64,000 nucleotides of DNA from an uncultured Ilyobacter sp. (GTDB lineage: Bacteria; Fusobacteriota; Fusobacteriia; Fusobacteriales; Fusobacteriaceae). The position numbers and the translations under genes are program-made. The stretch spans positions 620,001 to 684,000 of the forward strand of contig NZ_OY764864.1 in the NCBI RefSeq assembly GCF_963668515.1, read 5' to 3'. The notes under the pieces are model-generated. The model worked only from the letters and a program-made list of their open reading frames with translations, had not been told where the DNA came from and did not search any database. Below are positions 26,767 through 36,429 of this stretch, piece after piece (within the stretch, counting starts at the first letter, position 1; the number at the start of each line of letters is the position of its first letter).

Positions 26767-26806
26767 CTTTATAGTTTTTTTGGAAGTGAGGTGAAAATCA
26801 CAAGAT

Positions 26807-27283
26807 ATGGAAAAAAATGCAAAGGCAGCTATCGTGGAAAAAATTTGGGATCTTACAACTCCTGTAGCAAGTGAATTTGGGCTTGACATAGTGGATATAG
26901 AATATCTACAAGACGGGGGATATTGGTATGTAAGAGTATACATAGAGAAGCCAGATGCTGAAATAACCTTAGTGGATTGCGCCAACGTAAGTAACAAAAT
27001 TGAAGAGGACGTAGACGCCCTTATAGACAAAAAGTTCTTTTTAGAAGTGTCTTCTCCAGGTATAGAGAGACCGCTTAAAAGCGAAAAAGACTTTATGAGG
27101 TTTGTTGGAGAAAAAGCTAGATTAATCCTTAAGCATAAACTTGAAGATTCTAGAAACTGGACCGGAGAAATATCCAGTTATGAAAATGGAATCATCTATC
27201 TCGATGCAGAAGGGAAAAAGTTAGAGATTCCTTTCAGCGAGGTGAAAAAAGCCAACCTAGTCTTCGAATTTGGGGATTTTTAA
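26807..27283 (+). CDS. rimP: Ribosome maturation factor RimP
   Basis: RimP assists 30S subunit maturation. The 158-residue protein has the two expected parts: an N-terminal alpha/beta domain with LDIVDIEYLQDGGYWYVRVY and DVDALIDKKFFLEVSSPGIERPL, the family signature, and a C-terminal SH3-like beta domain. It is first in the conserved rimP-nusA-ylxR-infB-rbfA order, with nusA 20 bases later. Confidence 0.92.
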   Translation: MEKNAKAAIVEKIWDLTTPVASEFGLDIVDIEYLQDGGYWYVRVYIEKPDAEITLVDCANVSNKIEEDVDALIDKKFFLEVSSPGIERPLKSEKDFMRFVGEKARLILKHKLEDSRNWTGEISSYENGIIYLDAEGKKLEIPFSEVKKANLVFEFGDF

Positions 27284-27303
27284 TATTTCAGGAGGTAATT
27301 TGA

Positions 27304-28374
27304 ATGAAGAGTAAAGACGCAAAGGTTTTCCTCGAAGCCTTGACGGAACTAGAGAAGGAGAAGGGGATAAGCAAAGAAAGTCTTATCGAAACTGTAGAGC
27401 AGGCTCTTCTTGCTGCATACAAGAAACACTATGGGGAAGAGGATAGCTCTATAGAGGTGGAAATCAACAGGGAAACAGGAGATGTCAAGGTATATGAGAT
27501 CAAAACTGTAGTAGAGGAGGAAGACCTCTATGACTCAGCTTGTGAGATCATACTCGAAGATGCCCTTTTAGAAAAAAAGAGAGCAAAAGTAGGGGATGTA
27601 TTAAAAGTTGAGGTCAACTGTGAAGAGTTTAGAAGAAATGCTATCCAGAACGGAAAGCAGATTGTGATCCAAAAAGTAAGAGAAGCAGAAAGACAGTTTG
27701 TCTTTGATAAGTTTAAAAGCAGAGAAAAGGACATAATAAACGGAATAATCAGAAGAATAGATGATAGAAGAAATATCTTTATAGAGTTTGATGGTATAGA
27801 GGCAATGCTTCCTATCGTAGAGCAGTCTCCATCTGATGTATACAGAGTAGGAGACAGGCTTAAAGTATATGTTGTAGAAGTGGAAAAAACAAGCAGATTC
27901 CCGAAAATTTTAATTTCTAGAAAGCATGAGGGACTTCTCAAAAAACTATTTGAATTAGAGATACCTGAGATTGAAGACGGCCTTATAGAGATAAAGGCAG
28001 TAGCTAGAGAAGCAGGTTCTAGAGCAAAAGTAGCAGTTTATTCGGAAAATAAAGAGATCGATACAGTAGGGGCATGTATAGGACAAAAAGGTCTTAGAAT
28101 TAAAAATGTTGTAAATGAACTTAACGGAGAAAAAATAGACATAGTTGAATGGCTTGAATCTCCAGAAGAGTTTGTATCTGCAGCTCTTAGTCCGGCAAAA
28201 GTAATGAGTGTAGAAGTTTTAGAAGACCGGGTAACAGCGAGAGTGATCGTAGATACATCACAGCTATCCCTCGCTATAGGTAAAAACGGTCAGAATGCAA
28301 GGCTAGCAGCCAAATTGACTGGTATGAGGGTAGACATAAAAACTCCCGAAGCTGCAGCAGAGGAAGAGAATTAA
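27304..28374 (+). CDS. nusA: Transcription elongation/termination factor NusA
   Basis: NusA binds RNA polymerase and promotes pausing, termination and antitermination. The 356 residues cover the N-terminal polymerase-binding domain, an S1 domain (about 135-200) and two KH domains (GACIGQKGLRIKNVVNEL and LAIGKNGQNARLAAKLTG). The C-terminal acidic repeats of enterobacterial NusA are absent, as in Gram-positive-type proteins. AGGAGGT sits seven bases upstream. Its stop overlaps the start of the next gene by one base. Confidence 0.95.
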   Translation: MKSKDAKVFLEALTELEKEKGISKESLIETVEQALLAAYKKHYGEEDSSIEVEINRETGDVKVYEIKTVVEEEDLYDSACEIILEDALLEKKRAKVGDVLKVEVNCEEFRRNAIQNGKQIVIQKVREAERQFVFDKFKSREKDIINGIIRRIDDRRNIFIEFDGIEAMLPIVEQSPSDVYRVGDRLKVYVVEVEKTSRFPKILISRKHEGLLKKLFELEIPEIEDGLIEIKAVAREAGSRAKVAVYSENKEIDTVGACIGQKGLRIKNVVNELNGEKIDIVEWLESPEEFVSAALSPAKVMSVEVLEDRVTARVIVDTSQLSLAIGKNGQNARLAAKLTGMRVDIKTPEAAAEEEN

Positions 28375-28898
28375 TGAAAAGCAGTGACTTGCCAGAAAGA
28401 ACCTGTGCTGTTTGCCGTAGTAAAAAAACGAAGGATCTTCTTTTTAGAATTGTGGAAAAAAATGGTCAATTCATCTACGACAGAGAACAGAAAATTCAGT
28501 CTCGTGGAAGCTATGTCTGCAGAACTCATGAATGTGTGAAAAGATTGTCAAAACATAAAAAATATAAAATGGAAATTTTCGAGCTAACTAAAATGGTGGA
28601 TGACCTTAAAAAAAATTCTAAGGACTACATGGGAATATTAAATGCAATGAAAAATTCCCAGTTTCTGACATTTGGAATCAACATGGTTTTTGAAGATATA
28701 GATAAGATTCATTTTCTGATAATTGCAGAAGATATCAGTGAAAAAAATGATAAAAAGATAATCTCAAAAGCGAAAGAACAGGGAATAACATATATCCATT
28801 ATGGTAATAAAAATCAGCTTGGAGAGATATTTGGCAAAGCTGAGATTAATGTTATAGGCGTTAAAAATAAAAAAGTGGCACGTGGTCTCATGGAGTAA
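28374..28898 (+). CDS. YlxR (DUF448) fused to an L7Ae-type RNA-binding domain
   Basis: A 174-residue protein with two parts. The N-terminal YlxR domain has RTCAVCRSKKTKDLLFRIV and RGSYVCRTHECVKRL with the conserved cysteines and basic patch. The C-terminal part (about 80-174) resembles L7Ae/YlxQ-like kink-turn RNA-binding proteins (LIIAEDISEKNDKKI). In many Firmicutes these are the separate adjacent genes ylxR and ylxQ; here they are one protein. It is translationally coupled to nusA and precedes infB. Its molecular role is not settled; a link to rRNA or RNase P has been proposed for relatives. Confidence 0.82.
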   Translation: MKSSDLPERTCAVCRSKKTKDLLFRIVEKNGQFIYDREQKIQSRGSYVCRTHECVKRLSKHKKYKMEIFELTKMVDDLKKNSKDYMGILNAMKNSQFLTFGINMVFEDIDKIHFLIIAEDISEKNDKKIISKAKEQGITYIHYGNKNQLGEIFGKAEINVIGVKNKKVARGLME

Positions 28899-28918
28899 AC
28901 GTACTGGAGGTGTTATTA

Positions 28919-31015
28919 TTGAAGACAAGAGTACATGAATTAGCTAAGAAGCATGATATGTCAAACAAGGATTTTTTAAATCTTCTTCATGAAATGGGAG
29001 TGGAGGTTTCTTCACATCTTTCTGGTTTAAGTGATGAAGTTGTGAAGGAGATAGAGGAGTATCTTGAGTCTGAAGAAAATACAGATTCAAAGAAAAAAAA
29101 GAAAAAAAGAAGTAAAGGAGCAGCCAAAGAATCTTCTAAGGATAAAGAGGAAAAGGGAAAAGGGAAAGCTACTAAAAAGAAAAAAGGTAGAAGATCTGAC
29201 TTTACCGTAAAAAAAGCTGAAGAGGCAGAAGAAGTTGTATTAGAAGAAGATGGAATGAAAATAGTAAAGCTAAGAGGTGAGATCACAGTTGGTGAATTTG
29301 CTGAAAAGCTGGGAATAAATGCAACGGAAATCATTAAAAAACTTTTCCTTAAAGGACAGATGCTTACAATAAACAACACCATGTCTTTAGAATTAGCAGA
29401 AGAGATGGCTGTTGAATATGATGCACTTATAGAGGTAGAAGAAGAAGTAGAGATGGAATTCGGAGAAAAGTTTGACCTTGAATTAGAGGACAAAGAATCT
29501 GACCTTGTGGAAAGACCGCCTGTGATTACAATAATGGGACATGTTGACCACGGAAAAACCTCACTTTTAGATGCACTAAGAGCCACTAATGTCGCAGACG
29601 GAGAAGCGGGAGGAATCACTCAAAGAATCGGTGCCTATCAGATATCAAAAAATGGTAAAAAGATTACCTTTGTAGATACTCCAGGACATGAGGCCTTTAC
29701 AGATATGAGAGCAAGGGGAGCTCAGGTTACAGATATAGCTATTCTTGTGGTAGCAGCAGACGATGGAGTAATGCCTCAGACAGTAGAAGCCTTATCCCAT
29801 GCAAAGGCAGCAAAAGTACCGATCATTGTGGCGGTAAATAAAATAGATAAACCTGAAGCCAATGCTCTAAAGGTAAAACAGGAGCTTATGGAACATGGAC
29901 TTGTATCTGTAGAATGGGGAGGAGACGTAGAATTCGTAGAAGTTTCAGCAAAACAAAGACTAAACCTTGATGAACTTCTTGAAACAATCCTTCTTACTGC
30001 AGAGATATTAGAACTTAAGGCGAATCCTAAGAAAAGAGCTAAAGGTATAGTCCTTGAATCTAGACTAGATCCAAAAGTAGGACCTATAGCCGACGTTTTG
30101 ATACAGGAGGGTGAACTTAAAATAGGAGATGTCATCGTTGCTGGAGAGGCTCAAGGTAAGGTAAGAGCTCTTATGGATGACAGAGGAGAAAGAGTGGAGT
30201 CCGTAGGGCTTGCTCAACCTACAGAGATTATAGGCTTTAACATAGTTCCAGAAGCAGGGGATGTAGTGTATGTAATCCAAAATGAACAGCACGCTAGAAG
30301 AATCGTAGAGGAAGTAGCCAAGGCAAGAAAAATATCAGAAGTATCTAGAAAGTCTATCTCTCTTGAATCACTTTCTCAGCACATGGAAGATTCAAATATA
30401 AAAGAACTTAATCTTATATTGAGAGCGGACTCAAAAGGTTCAGTAGAGGCTCTAAAAGAATCTCTTCATAAGCTTTCTACTGATGAAGTTGCAGTAAACA
30501 TAATCCAGGCTGCATCAGGAGCGATAACGGAAAGTGACGTAAAACTTGCAGAAGCCTCAGATGCTATCATCATAGGTTTCCATGTAAGACCTACAACAAA
30601 GGCCCTTAGAGGAGCGGATGACTCAGGTGTAGAGATAAGAACATCAAATATTATCTACCATATTACTGAGGACATAGAAAAAGCTCTTACGGGAATGTTA
30701 GACCCTGAATTCAGAGAGAATTATCAGGGAAGAATAGAGATTAAGAAGATATTTAAAGTAAGCAAAATCGGAAATATAGCAGGATGTATAGTTGTAGACG
30801 GCAAGGTGAAAAGTGATTCTAATATAAGACTCCTCAGAAATGGAGTTGTAGTTTACGAAGGGAAACTTGACTCACTGAAAAGATTCAAGGATGATGCTAA
30901 AGAGGTTGTTGCTGGTCAGGAATGTGGACTGAACATTCAAAACTTCAATGACATCAAAGAGGGAGATATCGTCGAAGCTTTTGACGTCATTGAAATAAAA
31001 AGAACTTTAAAATAA
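28919..31015 (+). CDS. infB: Translation initiation factor IF-2
   Basis: IF-2 is the GTPase that brings initiator tRNA to the 30S subunit and promotes subunit joining. The N terminus (MKTRVHELAKKHDMSNKDFL) is the IF2-N fold; a very lysine-rich linker follows (about residues 60-100), a second IF2-N domain, then the G domain with GHVDHGKTSLLDALR, DTPGHEAFT and NKIDKP, and the C-terminal beta domains. I start at TTG 28919, six bases after GGAGGTG, instead of GTG 28910 inside the ribosome site; this gives 698 residues. Confidence 0.95.
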   Translation: MKTRVHELAKKHDMSNKDFLNLLHEMGVEVSSHLSGLSDEVVKEIEEYLESEENTDSKKKKKKRSKGAAKESSKDKEEKGKGKATKKKKGRRSDFTVKKAEEAEEVVLEEDGMKIVKLRGEITVGEFAEKLGINATEIIKKLFLKGQMLTINNTMSLELAEEMAVEYDALIEVEEEVEMEFGEKFDLELEDKESDLVERPPVITIMGHVDHGKTSLLDALRATNVADGEAGGITQRIGAYQISKNGKKITFVDTPGHEAFTDMRARGAQVTDIAILVVAADDGVMPQTVEALSHAKAAKVPIIVAVNKIDKPEANALKVKQELMEHGLVSVEWGGDVEFVEVSAKQRLNLDELLETILLTAEILELKANPKKRAKGIVLESRLDPKVGPIADVLIQEGELKIGDVIVAGEAQGKVRALMDDRGERVESVGLAQPTEIIGFNIVPEAGDVVYVIQNEQHARRIVEEVAKARKISEVSRKSISLESLSQHMEDSNIKELNLILRADSKGSVEALKESLHKLSTDEVAVNIIQAASGAITESDVKLAEASDAIIIGFHVRPTTKALRGADDSGVEIRTSNIIYHITEDIEKALTGMLDPEFRENYQGRIEIKKIFKVSKIGNIAGCIVVDGKVKSDSNIRLLRNGVVVYEGKLDSLKRFKDDAKEVVAGQECGLNIQNFNDIKEGDIVEAFDVIEIKRTLK

Positions 31016-31081
31016 ACTTAGCAGCAGGAGAATGCATCTTCTGAAGCTTTCTATGGTTATTTGGAGAAAGAGGGTGTTATC

Positions 31082-31435
31082 ATGAAAAAACAAAGAATTG
31101 CTGCCATTGAAAAAGAGATAACAAAGGTAATTTCTAATGTTTTATTTGGAGAACTTAAAAATCCCAAAATAAAAGGTATAGTCTCTGTTACTCATGTAAG
31201 AGTGACGGAGGATCTTAAGTTTGTGGATGTTAGTTTTAGCGTTCTTCCCATGGCGGGACAGACAGTAAACAGAGAAGCTGTACTAAAAGGCCTTAATGAA
31301 ACAAGAGGATATTTCAGAAAAAGAATCGGTGAAGAGATAAAAATCAGATTTGTACCTGAAGTAAGAGTTCATTTAGATGACAGTATAGAACATGCAGTTA
31401 AAATTTCAAAACTACTAAACGAAGTAAAGGAATAG
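31082..31435 (+). CDS. rbfA: Ribosome-binding factor A
   Basis: RbfA is a small KH-fold protein needed for late 30S maturation and 16S 5'-end processing. From the ATG at 31082, which follows AAAGAGGGTG, it has 117 residues, typical for the family. Signatures are IEKEITKVISNVLF, VSVTHVRVTEDLKFVDVSFSV and RFVPEVRVHLDDSIEHAVKI. It sits between infB and recJ in one operon. Confidence 0.92.
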   Translation: MKKQRIAAIEKEITKVISNVLFGELKNPKIKGIVSVTHVRVTEDLKFVDVSFSVLPMAGQTVNREAVLKGLNETRGYFRKRIGEEIKIRFVPEVRVHLDDSIEHAVKISKLLNEVKE

Positions 31436-31442
31436 TGGTTGT

Positions 31443-33158
31443 ATGTTGTGGGAATATAGTGATGTGGCGGAGTCCCTGGTGGACTCTAGGTCTAGGGAAT
31501 GGCATGTATCAAAATGCCTTTCCAGACTTCTCCTCAACAGAGGAATAAACACCGAAGACAGATTAAAGGATTTCCTCAATCCCCACATTGATAAATTTAG
31601 AGATCCTTTTGATTTTGAAAGGATGAATGAAGTTGTCAAAAAGATAATTGACGCTAAAGAAAAAGGTGAAAAGATTTTTATCTACGGGGACTATGATGTA
31701 GATGGAATAACAGCAGCCACTTTTCTGGTATTGGTCTTTAGGCAGATAGGAATAGATGTGGACTACTATATCCCAAACCGGATGGAAGAGGGGTACGGTC
31801 TAGACAGAAAGGCTATCAATTACATAAATGGTAAAAATGGCAGACTTGTCATAACTGTAGATACAGGTGTAAATTCCATAGAAGATGTGGAATATGCAAA
31901 TAAACTGGGTATAGACGTGATAATATCTGACCACCACAAAATAATCAAGGAAAAAGGTGATGAGCAGCTGCTGATAATCAATCCTAAATTTAGCGAGGGA
32001 TATCAGTTTAAGTTTTTAGCTGGCGCAGGAGTGGCCCTTAAAGTAGCCCAGGCGGTATACATGACCTCAGGAGAAAATCTTGATAAACTATATCAGTATA
32101 TTGATATAGTAATGATAGGAACTGTGGCAGACGTAGTACCCATGATAGATGAAAACAGGATCATAATACGGAAAGGTCTTGAAGTAATAAAAAAAACAAA
32201 GGTAAAAGGTCTGGTATACCTCATGAAATATCTGAGGCTTCAGAATAAAGATATAACCACTACTGATGTGAGCTTTTTTATATCTCCACTCCTTAACTCT
32301 CTCGGGAGAATAGGCACATCAAAGGTCGGAGCAGATTTCTTTATAAATGAAGACGACTTTGAAATATATAATATCATCGAAGAGATGAAGAAATCCAACA
32401 AGAAGAGAAGAGAGTTGGAAAGAACTATTTTTAATGAGATAGATGATGATATTCAAAAGATGAAGGACAAGAACTTTAAGTATCTTTTTTTGAAATCTTC
32501 TAAGTGGCATCCTGGTGTAATAGGAGTGATCTCATCGAGGCTCTCTATAAAATACCATGTTCCTGTGGTCCTTGTAGCTATAAAAGACGGGATAGGGAAA
32601 GCATCATGCAGAAGTATAGAGGGAATAAATATTTTCAATATACTCAAGGAGATGGCAGATAAGCTATTAAGGTTTGGAGGCCACGACCTGGCATCTGGCT
32701 TTATTGCTAGAACCTCTAATCTTGATGAGATAGAAAAGAGATTAAAAGGATGCCTTGAAATACCCGGCCAAAAAAAGGAAATAAAGACTCTAAAGATAGA
32801 CGGAACATTTTCTATTGAAAATATAGATGAAAACATTTTAAAAGATTTAGAAAGGGTTTCACCCTATGGATTGGAAAATGAACATCCTATTTTTCTTGAT
32901 GAAGGGCTTGAATTCGAGAACCTTAAAAAATTTGGTGTTGAAAACAGGCACTTTAAGACTTTTATAAAAAAGAACGGCAAGAGATACTCTGCCATAGCCT
33001 TTGATCTCGGGTCTAAAATAGATGAAGAGGGGTATAAGCTTCAGAGATTTGATATAGCCTATTATCCTGAAAAGGTATATTATAAGGGTTATGAAACCCT
33101 CCAGATCAGAATCAAAGATTTTAGGGTAAAAGATGATTTTTATAATATTTTTACATAA
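31443..33158 (+). CDS. recJ: Single-stranded-DNA-specific exonuclease RecJ
   Basis: RecJ degrades single-stranded DNA 5' to 3' in recombination and mismatch repair. The 571-residue protein has the DHH-family motifs IYGDYDVDGITAATFL, VDTGVNS, ISDHHK and the DHHA1 motif RFGGHDLASGF, followed by an OB-like C-terminal region. Its start lies seven bases after rbfA and the ribosome site is weak, so translation is probably coupled. Trigger factor follows 18 bases later. Confidence 0.92.
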   Translation: MLWEYSDVAESLVDSRSREWHVSKCLSRLLLNRGINTEDRLKDFLNPHIDKFRDPFDFERMNEVVKKIIDAKEKGEKIFIYGDYDVDGITAATFLVLVFRQIGIDVDYYIPNRMEEGYGLDRKAINYINGKNGRLVITVDTGVNSIEDVEYANKLGIDVIISDHHKIIKEKGDEQLLIINPKFSEGYQFKFLAGAGVALKVAQAVYMTSGENLDKLYQYIDIVMIGTVADVVPMIDENRIIIRKGLEVIKKTKVKGLVYLMKYLRLQNKDITTTDVSFFISPLLNSLGRIGTSKVGADFFINEDDFEIYNIIEEMKKSNKKRRELERTIFNEIDDDIQKMKDKNFKYLFLKSSKWHPGVIGVISSRLSIKYHVPVVLVAIKDGIGKASCRSIEGINIFNILKEMADKLLRFGGHDLASGFIARTSNLDEIEKRLKGCLEIPGQKKEIKTLKIDGTFSIENIDENILKDLERVSPYGLENEHPIFLDEGLEFENLKKFGVENRHFKTFIKKNGKRYSAIAFDLGSKIDEEGYKLQRFDIAYYPEKVYYKGYETLQIRIKDFRVKDDFYNIFT

Positions 33159-33176
33159 TAAATAAGGAGGAAATTG

Positions 33177-34466
33177 ATGAATTACGAAATTAAGAAACTT
33201 GAAAACTCTACTGTTGAGATCTCTTTGGTACTAGAAGGTGCAGAAGTTAAGGGGTACAAAGATGAAGTAATAAAAAATCTAGCTGGAAAGGCTGATGTTC
33301 CTGGATTCAGAAAAGGTAAAGCACCTACTTCAGCAATTGAATCTAAATTCAAAGAGGTTATTCAAGAAGAAATAACTGAAAAAGTACTTCAGGCACATTA
33401 TGAAACTGTATTAAAGGAAACAGGAATCAAACCTGTAAACTTTGTAAATTCAGCTAATGTAGATCTAGAAGATGAAAAATATGTGGGGAAATTCTTAGTA
33501 GATGTTTACCCTGAGTTTGAAGTTGCAAACTACAAAGGTCTAGAAGCTGAAAAAGAAAATTTTGAAATAAATGATGAAGTTTTAAACAGTGAGATCGAAC
33601 TTATGATAGAAAAGGAATCTAAACTTTCAGATGCCCCTGAAGGATACAAGGCCCAAATGGATGATACTTTAGACCTTGCTTTTGAAGGCTTTATAGACGG
33701 AGAAGCATTTGAAGGTGGAAAAGCGGACTCACATATGCTAAAATTAGGTTCTAAAATGTTTATAGGTGACTTTGAAGAGCAATTAGTAGGATACGAAGCA
33801 GGACAAGAGGGAGAAGTGAACGTATCTTTCCCTGAAGATTACCATGCACCAAACCTTGCAGGTAAACCAGCTGTATTCAAAGTAAAAGTAAATGCAGTTA
33901 AAGTTATGGAAAAACCAGAACTTAACGATGAATTTGCAAAGGCTCAAGGATTTGAATCTGTAGAGGATTTAAAAGCTAAGAAAGCTTTAGAGATCAAAGA
34001 AAGAGAAGAAGCTAGAACTGTAAACGAGTATAGAGGAAAACTTCTTCAGCAGGTAGTTGATAATACAGATATGGCTTTACCTAACTCAATGATCGAAAGA
34101 GAGATAAAGGGAAGAATAGCTGAGATGGAGCAGCAGCTTTCTACGCAAGGTATCGGACTTGACATGTATCTTAAAATGTCAGGAGTTACTATGGAAAAAA
34201 TGAATGAGCAGCTTAGACCAATGGCAGCTCAAAAAGTTAAGTTGGACGTAATCTTAGATGCAATAGCAACTGCTGAAAACATCACAGTCTCTGACGAGGA
34301 GCTTGCTGAAAAAATGGAAGAAGTAGCTAAAATGTACGGAATGGATACTGAAAAACTTACAGAAGAGCTAACAAAAGCGGGAAACTTAAACACATTTAAA
34401 GAAAATGTAAAAATAGACACAAGAATTCAAAAGACAATGGATTTTATTGTAAATAATGCCAAATAG
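33177..34466 (+). CDS. tig: Trigger factor, ribosome-associated chaperone
   Basis: Trigger factor meets nascent chains at the ribosome exit tunnel and has prolyl isomerase activity. The N-terminal ribosome-binding tail carries VPGFRKGKAP, close to the GFRxGKxP signature; the PPIase domain spans about 150-240 (DLAFEGFIDGEAFEGGKA) and the helical arms fill the rest. Length is 429 residues. AAGGAGG precedes the ATG by six bases. The next genes are clpP, clpX and lon, a common arrangement for protein quality control. Confidence 0.95.
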   Translation: MNYEIKKLENSTVEISLVLEGAEVKGYKDEVIKNLAGKADVPGFRKGKAPTSAIESKFKEVIQEEITEKVLQAHYETVLKETGIKPVNFVNSANVDLEDEKYVGKFLVDVYPEFEVANYKGLEAEKENFEINDEVLNSEIELMIEKESKLSDAPEGYKAQMDDTLDLAFEGFIDGEAFEGGKADSHMLKLGSKMFIGDFEEQLVGYEAGQEGEVNVSFPEDYHAPNLAGKPAVFKVKVNAVKVMEKPELNDEFAKAQGFESVEDLKAKKALEIKEREEARTVNEYRGKLLQQVVDNTDMALPNSMIEREIKGRIAEMEQQLSTQGIGLDMYLKMSGVTMEKMNEQLRPMAAQKVKLDVILDAIATAENITVSDEELAEKMEEVAKMYGMDTEKLTEELTKAGNLNTFKENVKIDTRIQKTMDFIVNNAK

Positions 34467-34479
34467 TTTTTAAAAAAAG

Positions 34480-34507
34480 TTATAGGGCAGATTATTCTGC
34501 CCTATAA
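34480..34507 (+). other. Hairpin between tig and clpP
   Basis: TTATAGGGCAGA pairs with TCTGCCCTATAA around a four-base loop. No T-tract follows, so it is a processing or partial termination element rather than a standard terminator. Confidence 0.55.
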
Positions 34508-34594
34508 ACTCATAAAGTAATTATTATAAAATGAGCAGCTTAAGGGACAAGAGGGTCACTTGTGGCTTTAGCTACTGATTAAGGAGGGATAATA

Positions 34595-35194
34595 ATGTAT
34601 AATCCAACAGTAATAGAAAACACAGGTAGAGGAGAGCGTGCTTATGACATCTACTCCAGACTTTTAAGAGATAGAATTATATTCTTGGGAACTGAAATAG
34701 ATGACCGTGTGGCTAACTCCATAGTGGCGCAACTTTTGTTTCTAGAAGCCGAAGATGCTGAAAAAGACATTATCATGTACATCAACAGTCCTGGTGGGGT
34801 AATTACCGGGGGAATGGCGATCTATGATACTATGAATTATATCAAACCTGACGTACAGACAGTGTGTATAGGCCAGGCGGCAAGTATGGGTGCGCTTCTT
34901 CTGACTGCAGGGGCCCCAGGAAAAAGATATTCTCTTGAAAACGCGAGGATAATGATACACCAGCCTTTAGGCGGAGCCAGAGGACAGGCAACGGACATAG
35001 CAATACAGGCAAAAGAGATATTGAAGATGAAAGAGCTTACATCACAGATAATTTCCAAAACCACAGGACAACCTCTTGATAAGGTAATGGAAGATACTGA
35101 AAGAGATAAATACATGAACCCTTACGAAGCAAAGGAGTATGGATTAATCGATCATGTGTTCAAAGGAACAAGAGGTGAGGAAAAAAATGGATAA
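34595..35194 (+). CDS. clpP: ATP-dependent Clp protease proteolytic subunit
   Basis: ClpP forms the tetradecameric serine protease chamber that works with ClpX. The 199 residues include [11 protein letters not shown] (catalytic serine) and [11 protein letters not shown] (catalytic histidine), with the aspartate further on. AAGGAGG precedes the ATG. It overlaps the clpX start by eight bases, giving coupled translation. Confidence 0.96.
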   Translation: MYNPTVIENTGRGERAYDIYSRLLRDRIIFLGTEIDDRVANSIVAQLLFLEAEDAEKDIIMYINSPGGVITGGMAIYDTMNYIKPDVQTVCIGQAASMGALLLTAGAPGKRYSLENARIMIHQPLGGARGQATDIAIQAKEILKMKELTSQIISKTTGQPLDKVMEDTERDKYMNPYEAKEYGLIDHVFKGTRGEEKNG

Positions 35195-36425
35195 GGAAAC
35201 TAGATGCTCCTTTTGTGGGAAAAAAGAGGGAGAAGTAGCAAAACTTATAGCAGGTGTAGGGGGAGCCTTTATTTGCAATGAGTGCGTAGAAGCTTGCGTA
35301 GAGATGCTTGATTTTTCAATAGATGCACTTCCCTATGACAGAGAGGACTTTTCTGAAATCAATCTTTTAAAACCAAGGGAGATAAAAACCAGTCTCGATG
35401 AATATGTAATAGGACAGGAACATGCAAAAAAGGTACTAGCTGTATCTGTGTACAACCACTATAAAAGAATCCTTCACAAAGACAAAAGAGAAGAGTCAGA
35501 TGTAGAGCTTCAAAAGTCCAATGTATTGCTTATAGGACCTACAGGTTCAGGTAAGACACTACTTGCACAGACTCTTGCAAGGACCCTTCATGTACCCTTT
35601 GCCATAGCAGATGCAACTACACTTACAGAAGCTGGATATGTAGGGGATGACGTAGAGAATGTACTTGTGAGACTACTTCAGGCTGCAGATTATGATGTAG
35701 AGGCGGCAGAGAGAGGGATAATCTACATAGATGAGATAGATAAAATCGCCAGAAAATCTGAGAATACATCTATAACTAGGGATGTATCTGGAGAGGGAGT
35801 GCAGCAGGCACTTTTGAAAATAATAGAGGGAACAAAGGCACAGGTTCCCCCTCAGGGCGGAAGAAAGCACCCTCATCAAGAGTTGATAGAGATAGACACT
35901 TCTAACATACTATTCATAGTGGGAGGAGCCTTTGAGGGTCTAGATAAAGTTATTAAATCTAGAACTAAGAAAAAAGTAATAGGATTTGGTGCAGATATGA
36001 AATACGACTCGAAAGAATCTGAGGACGAGACGCTATCAAAGGTTTTACCGGAAGACCTTGTGAAACACGGTCTTATACCGGAATTGATAGGGAGACTACC
36101 TGTTCTCACAACTCTTGAAAACCTAGATGAAGATGCCCTTATAAGTATTCTTGTAGAGCCCAAAAACGCCATTATAAAACAGTATAAAAAGTTTTTTGAA
36201 TTTGAAGAGGTAGAGCTTGAATTTGAAGAAGAGGCGCTAAAGAGAATAGCCCATATGGCCATAGAGAGAAAAATTGGTGCTAGAGGGTTGAGATCAATAT
36301 TAGAAAGTACCATGCTGGCACTTATGTATGAAGTTCCATCTAGCGGCGATGTGGAAAAAATAATCATAACAGAGGGAGCTGTCAGCAACAGCAAAGAAGC
36401 TGTTATTGTAAAAAAGGAGGGGTAA
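35187..36425 (+). CDS. clpX: ATP-dependent Clp protease ATP-binding subunit ClpX
   Basis: ClpX is the AAA+ unfoldase that feeds substrates to ClpP. The N-terminal zinc domain is CSFCGKKEG with [23 protein letters not shown] is Walker A and [13 protein letters not shown] Walker B; GYVGDDVE and [10 protein letters not shown] are family motifs. The ATG at 35187 follows GAGGTGAGG and gives 412 residues beginning [13 protein letters not shown]. It overlaps clpP and is followed five bases later by lon. Confidence 0.96.
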   Translation: MDKETRCSFCGKKEGEVAKLIAGVGGAFICNECVEACVEMLDFSIDALPYDREDFSEINLLKPREIKTSLDEYVIGQEHAKKVLAVSVYNHYKRILHKDKREESDVELQKSNVLLIGPTGSGKTLLAQTLARTLHVPFAIADATTLTEAGYVGDDVENVLVRLLQAADYDVEAAERGIIYIDEIDKIARKSENTSITRDVSGEGVQQALLKIIEGTKAQVPPQGGRKHPHQELIEIDTSNILFIVGGAFEGLDKVIKSRTKKKVIGFGADMKYDSKESEDETLSKVLPEDLVKHGLIPELIGRLPVLTTLENLDEDALISILVEPKNAIIKQYKKFFEFEEVELEFEEEALKRIAHMAIERKIGARGLRSILESTMLALMYEVPSSGDVEKIIITEGAVSNSKEAVIVKKEG

Positions 36426-36429
36426 CTCA

